This document shows, one piece after another, positions 61,667-64,000 of a stretch of DNA of 64,000 bases. The stretch comes from Candidatus Dormiibacterota bacterium. Lineage in GTDB: Bacteria > Chloroflexota > Dormibacteria > Dormibacterales > Dormibacteraceae. The position numbers were made by a program, and so were the translations under genes. Each line of letters opens with the position of its first letter. The stretch's first letter is position 1. A model generated the notes under the pieces. The model saw only the letters and a list, made by a program, of their open reading frames with translations, was not told the DNA's origin and ran no database searches. The stretch spans positions 310,001-374,000 of the forward strand of contig JAMXLM010000018.1 of the NCBI GenBank assembly GCA_024280995.1, given 5' to 3'.

Positions 61667-63919
61667 TTAGTTGATCAGCCGGGCGGCCGGAGGCGCCGGC
61701 GCGTAGTTCGGGTTGAAGTCGATGCCCACCGCCGCGCCACCGGAGAGTTTGGCGGTGTAGCAGATCACCTGGCCCGCCAGGGGCGAGCGGTTGCCACCGT
61801 TGATCGTCCAGTTCTGGCCGGGCGTGTAGATGGTGCCGATGTACTGGGTCGACGCGCCACCGTTCATCGAGTTGCTGCAGGTGTTGGAAGCGGGCGCATA
61901 GATGACGATCCAGTTGTACTGCTCGCCCGCGAAGACGTAGGTCGCGCCCTGCGCGTTCTGGGTCATGCACGACCCGCTCGGGAAGTAGAACTGGACCGCA
62001 CCGGGAGTGACGATGGCGTTGGCGCACGGCGCGATCGTGCTGCCCGGGTTCTGCGAGATCTGGCAGTAGTTCTCGTTCGCGACGTCGCCACCGGTGTGCG
62101 GCGGGTACTGCAGGTCCATGGGGGCGTTTTCCTGCGACAGCAGGTTGGCCGGCGGCGGGCAGTTGCTGAAGCACTGCGGAGGCAGCTCATCGTCCGGCGG
62201 CTCGCATCCCAGGATCCGCGTCTGGGCGAAGCAGTGAGTGCCGGGTGTCGGAAGCTGCCGGTCGTTGATGTCGAAGAGTGTCGCCCCAGTCGCCGGCGGC
62301 AACGCCGGACCGGCCGCGCCGAGCGTCCAGGGCACTCCGTTCGGGTACGGGCCGACAGGCGCTCCACCGGCGAAGCCAGGGGCGTCGAAGCGACCGACCC
62401 AGTCGAAGTTGGCCTGGTTGCCGTCGCAGCCGTTCTGGTTCAAGTAGACGTTGTAGTACTCCGCGCCGGGGGCGTTCTGCGTGATGTTGATGCTGATGCC
62501 GATCGGCGACGGCGCACTTAGGTTTCCGGTCACCTGGTTCGGGGTGAGGTGGCAGGACGACGGCGCGCTCTCGCGCCGGCAACCGGGCGCCGTGTTGCAG
62601 ACCCCGAAGCTGGTGTCCCTGAACTGGTCGTAGCGGACCGAGGTAACCTCGACGCCCCACCGGTTGTTGCGGCCTAGGGTGTCGTTGACGCCCGTGTGGC
62701 AGCCCGCCGGCGTGTTCGGGTTGATCCCGGTGCACGGCACGCCGAGAACGGTCTGGGCGGCGCCGTTTGTGACCGAGAAGTGGCCGGCGCAACCCGCGCC
62801 GTTCATGTCCCAGAACTGTGGGTTGGCCACCTGGGCGGTACCTGGACCGAGCGAGGTGACCGGGTCGACGTACTCCTCGTCCGGCGCCTTCAGCTCATTG
62901 CTCAGCAGGCTGCCCGTGGCGTCTGAGGTGTACCCGGCCTGCCACGTGTAGACACCGCCGTCCAGGAACGCGCAGCTCGCCGACCCACCCGTCAGGTGGA
63001 AGGTGTCGTACTGGCCGGGGTACATCTCGGTCCAGGTGCCCCTGTTGAACTGGGAGTATGCCTGGGCGAGCGTGTAGTAGCCGACCGACGGCGCGAGGTA
63101 GCCCGGGTCTGGAAGCGTGGGCGCGGGGACGATGGCCGTGCCGGTGATGTCACCGGGCTGGCACGGGGGCGGATACGGGATGAATCCCGGCGTCGCGTTG
63201 TAGCAGTAGTACTGGGCGACGTTGCAGTTCGATCCCGCGCCGCCGTAGCAGTTGCCCGCCTCGTGCAGGTTGGGGTCGATGCACGCGGAGCCGTTGGTGT
63301 AGACGTCGCCCAGCACGGTGAGCTGCGCGGCGCCCGTCAGCGTCGTTGCGCAGTTGCCGGTGCTCAGCGTCAGCAGCGCCGGCGTCTGTCGCTGGTTGCC
63401 GACGATCGACGTCGCCGTCGCGGCGATGGGGACGTTCAGCGGCCCACCGAAGATCTGGATGAACGCAAGCGGGAGCTGGTGGTTGCTCGTGAAGTTGAAC
63501 TCGTAGCCGTTGAACTGGGTGTCGGTGGCGACGACAGTCAGCGTGTAGCCGCCATTGAACGTGTACGTGTAGGTGTCCTGCGGCAGGTTGTTCAGCGCCC
63601 CGACGAGCGCGTATGTGTGGCTCTGGCTCTGCCAGCCGCCGTACAGGCGGAGGTCCGACTCGTACAGGGCGACGGAGTTGGGGATGACCGTGTTGTTCAG
63701 GTCTGGCAGGTTCTCCCACCAGTCGCCGGCCGCGAGCGCGGCGGCGTCGACTGCGGTCTGCTGATCGCGCCTGTCGACGTAACCACGTCCGGAGTCGATG
63801 GCGAGGCCGAGCATGCCGAACAGGACGAGGATCAGAAGCGCGATCAGGATGATCGCCTGTCCGCCCTGTAGCGTCGCTCTGCGCGCGCTAGTTCGAATAC
63901 TCGGCTCGGTAAACCGCAT
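61667..63919 (-). CDS. TadG-like secreted pilus-associated protein
   Basis: A ~750-residue protein. The N-terminus has the Tad/TadG-like signature: 'GGQAIILIALLILVLFGMLG' and 'AIDSGRGYVDRRDQQTAVDA'. This is a type IV-prepilin-like membrane segment processed and located in the envelope. The rest is an extracytoplasmic region rich in Asn, Gly, Pro, Tyr and paired Cys, of unknown fold. Such proteins are part of Flp/tight-adherence pili. ATG 63919 is preferred; it overlaps the preceding TadE-like gene by 32 bases. Long beta-structured extensions with disulfides suggest an adhesive or structural role. Confidence 0.82.
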   Translation of the reverse strand: MRFTEPSIRTSARRATLQGGQAIILIALLILVLFGMLGLAIDSGRGYVDRRDQQTAVDAAALAAGDWWENLPDLNNTVIPNSVALYESDLRLYGGWQSQSHTYALVGALNNLPQDTYTYTFNGGYTLTVVATDTQFNGYEFNFTSNHQLPLAFIQIFGGPLNVPIAATATSIVGNQRQTPALLTLSTGNCATTLTGAAQLTVLGDVYTNGSACIDPNLHEAGNCYGGAGSNCNVAQYYCYNATPGFIPYPPPCQPGDITGTAIVPAPTLPDPGYLAPSVGYYTLAQAYSQFNRGTWTEMYPGQYDTFHLTGGSASCAFLDGGVYTWQAGYTSDATGSLLSNELKAPDEEYVDPVTSLGPGTAQVANPQFWDMNGAGCAGHFSVTNGAAQTVLGVPCTGINPNTPAGCHTGVNDTLGRNNRWGVEVTSVRYDQFRDTSFGVCNTAPGCRRESAPSSCHLTPNQVTGNLSAPSPIGISINITQNAPGAEYYNVYLNQNGCDGNQANFDWVGRFDAPGFAGGAPVGPYPNGVPWTLGAAGPALPPATGATLFDINDRQLPTPGTHCFAQTRILGCEPPDDELPPQCFSNCPPPANLLSQENAPMDLQYPPHTGGDVANENYCQISQNPGSTIAPCANAIVTPGAVQFYFPSGSCMTQNAQGATYVFAGEQYNWIVIYAPASNTCSNSMNGGASTQYIGTIYTPGQNWTINGGNRSPLAGQVICYTAKLSGGAAVGIDFNPNYAPAPPAARLIN

Positions 63920-64000
63920 ATGCCGTGATGACGATGTTGTTGCCGACAACTTGCTGGATGATCGGTGTGATCGGCTGGAACGTGTACCAGAGCGTCACCT
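63888..64000 (-). CDS. TadE-like protein, C-terminal fragment (runs off the window)
   Basis: The last 37 codons of a gene entering from the right edge, ending at TAG 63890-63888. The visible product includes 'WYTFQPITPIIQQVVGNN' and ends 'TAYAVYRAEYSN'. The 'F-x-P-I-T-P' segment is typical of TadE-family minor pilins. It overlaps the TadG-like start by 32 bases, so both belong to one Tad locus whose other genes must lie beyond 64000. Confidence 0.6.
   Translation of the reverse strand, partial: VTLWYTFQPITPIIQQVVGNNIVITAYAVYRAEYSN

Overview
The window is very GC-rich and densely coded. It uses GTG and TTG starts freely, and many genes overlap by 1-8 bases. I see no rRNA, tRNA, CRISPR array, transposase, phage gene or replication origin. 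The cell appears to have one membrane and a Gram-positive-style wall: there is a class E/D-type sortase with a matching LAATG-anchored surface protein, two class A penicillin-binding proteins and a signal-anchored CAP protein, and no outer-membrane genes. With poly-HAMP kinases, a YggT protein of the NPGRRAMD type, a DUF1906-type secreted protein and Tad-type surface proteins, this fits an uncultured soil lineage of the Chloroflexota / Candidatus Dormibacterota / Actinobacteriota region. That placement is inference; no marker gene here settles it.

Layout. 0.1-4.3 kb (+): a receiver protein and membrane histidine kinase, then a BNR-repeat protein coupled to a MoaD/ThiS-like protein and a small membrane protein. 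4.4-11.3 kb (-): three soluble sensor kinases in one probable operon, with the sortase gene last. 11.4-15 kb: the repetitive LAATG surface protein, a divergent APH-fold kinase and a CAP protein. 15.2-25.1 kb: two class A PBPs flanking a trehalose-phosphate-synthase-like GT20 enzyme, a VOC protein, YggT, a DUF1906 secreted protein and small membrane proteins. 25.2-28.1 kb: an ECF-type sigma factor, a GGDEF protein and a NarL-type regulator. 28.5-30 kb: a small protein and an FAD/NAD reductase. 36.7-30.0 kb (-): a tightly packed operon of nucleotidyltransferase, GT2::GT-C fusion, B12-binding radical SAM enzyme, DoxX protein and an unknown protein.

36.7-39.2 kb (+): delta-1-pyrroline-5-carboxylate dehydrogenase and an enoyl-CoA hydratase-family protein. 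39.1-43.4 kb: a MarR regulator divergent from a heterodimeric ABC exporter, with a shared palindrome and overlapping promoters. 43.3-45.7 kb: a GT87-type membrane protein, a GNAT acetyltransferase and a LysE exporter. 49.3-45.8 kb (-): an S53 peptidase lipoprotein followed by two zinc-ribbon membrane proteins, one resembling PrsW without its catalytic residues. 50.7-55 kb: two cation-diffusion facilitators, a K+ channel with RCK domain, class II fumarase and a Ppx/GppA protein. 55-59 kb: a large unknown protein with phosphorylase-like features, a secreted helical protein, and a cation:proton antiporter behind a fluoride riboswitch. 58.7-64 kb: a Cys-containing small protein, a long-chain acyl-CoA ligase, GreA, a small protein, and TadG/TadE-like surface proteins running off the right end.

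The strongest regulatory element is the fluoride (crcB) riboswitch at 57474-57542, whose 3' arm can alternatively pair with the antiporter Shine-Dalgarno. The best candidates for undescribed biology are the GT2::GT-C operon, the S53/zinc-ribbon/PrsW-like operon, the LAATG repeat protein with its sortase, and the structured or coupled leaders before the DUF1906 and PBP genes.
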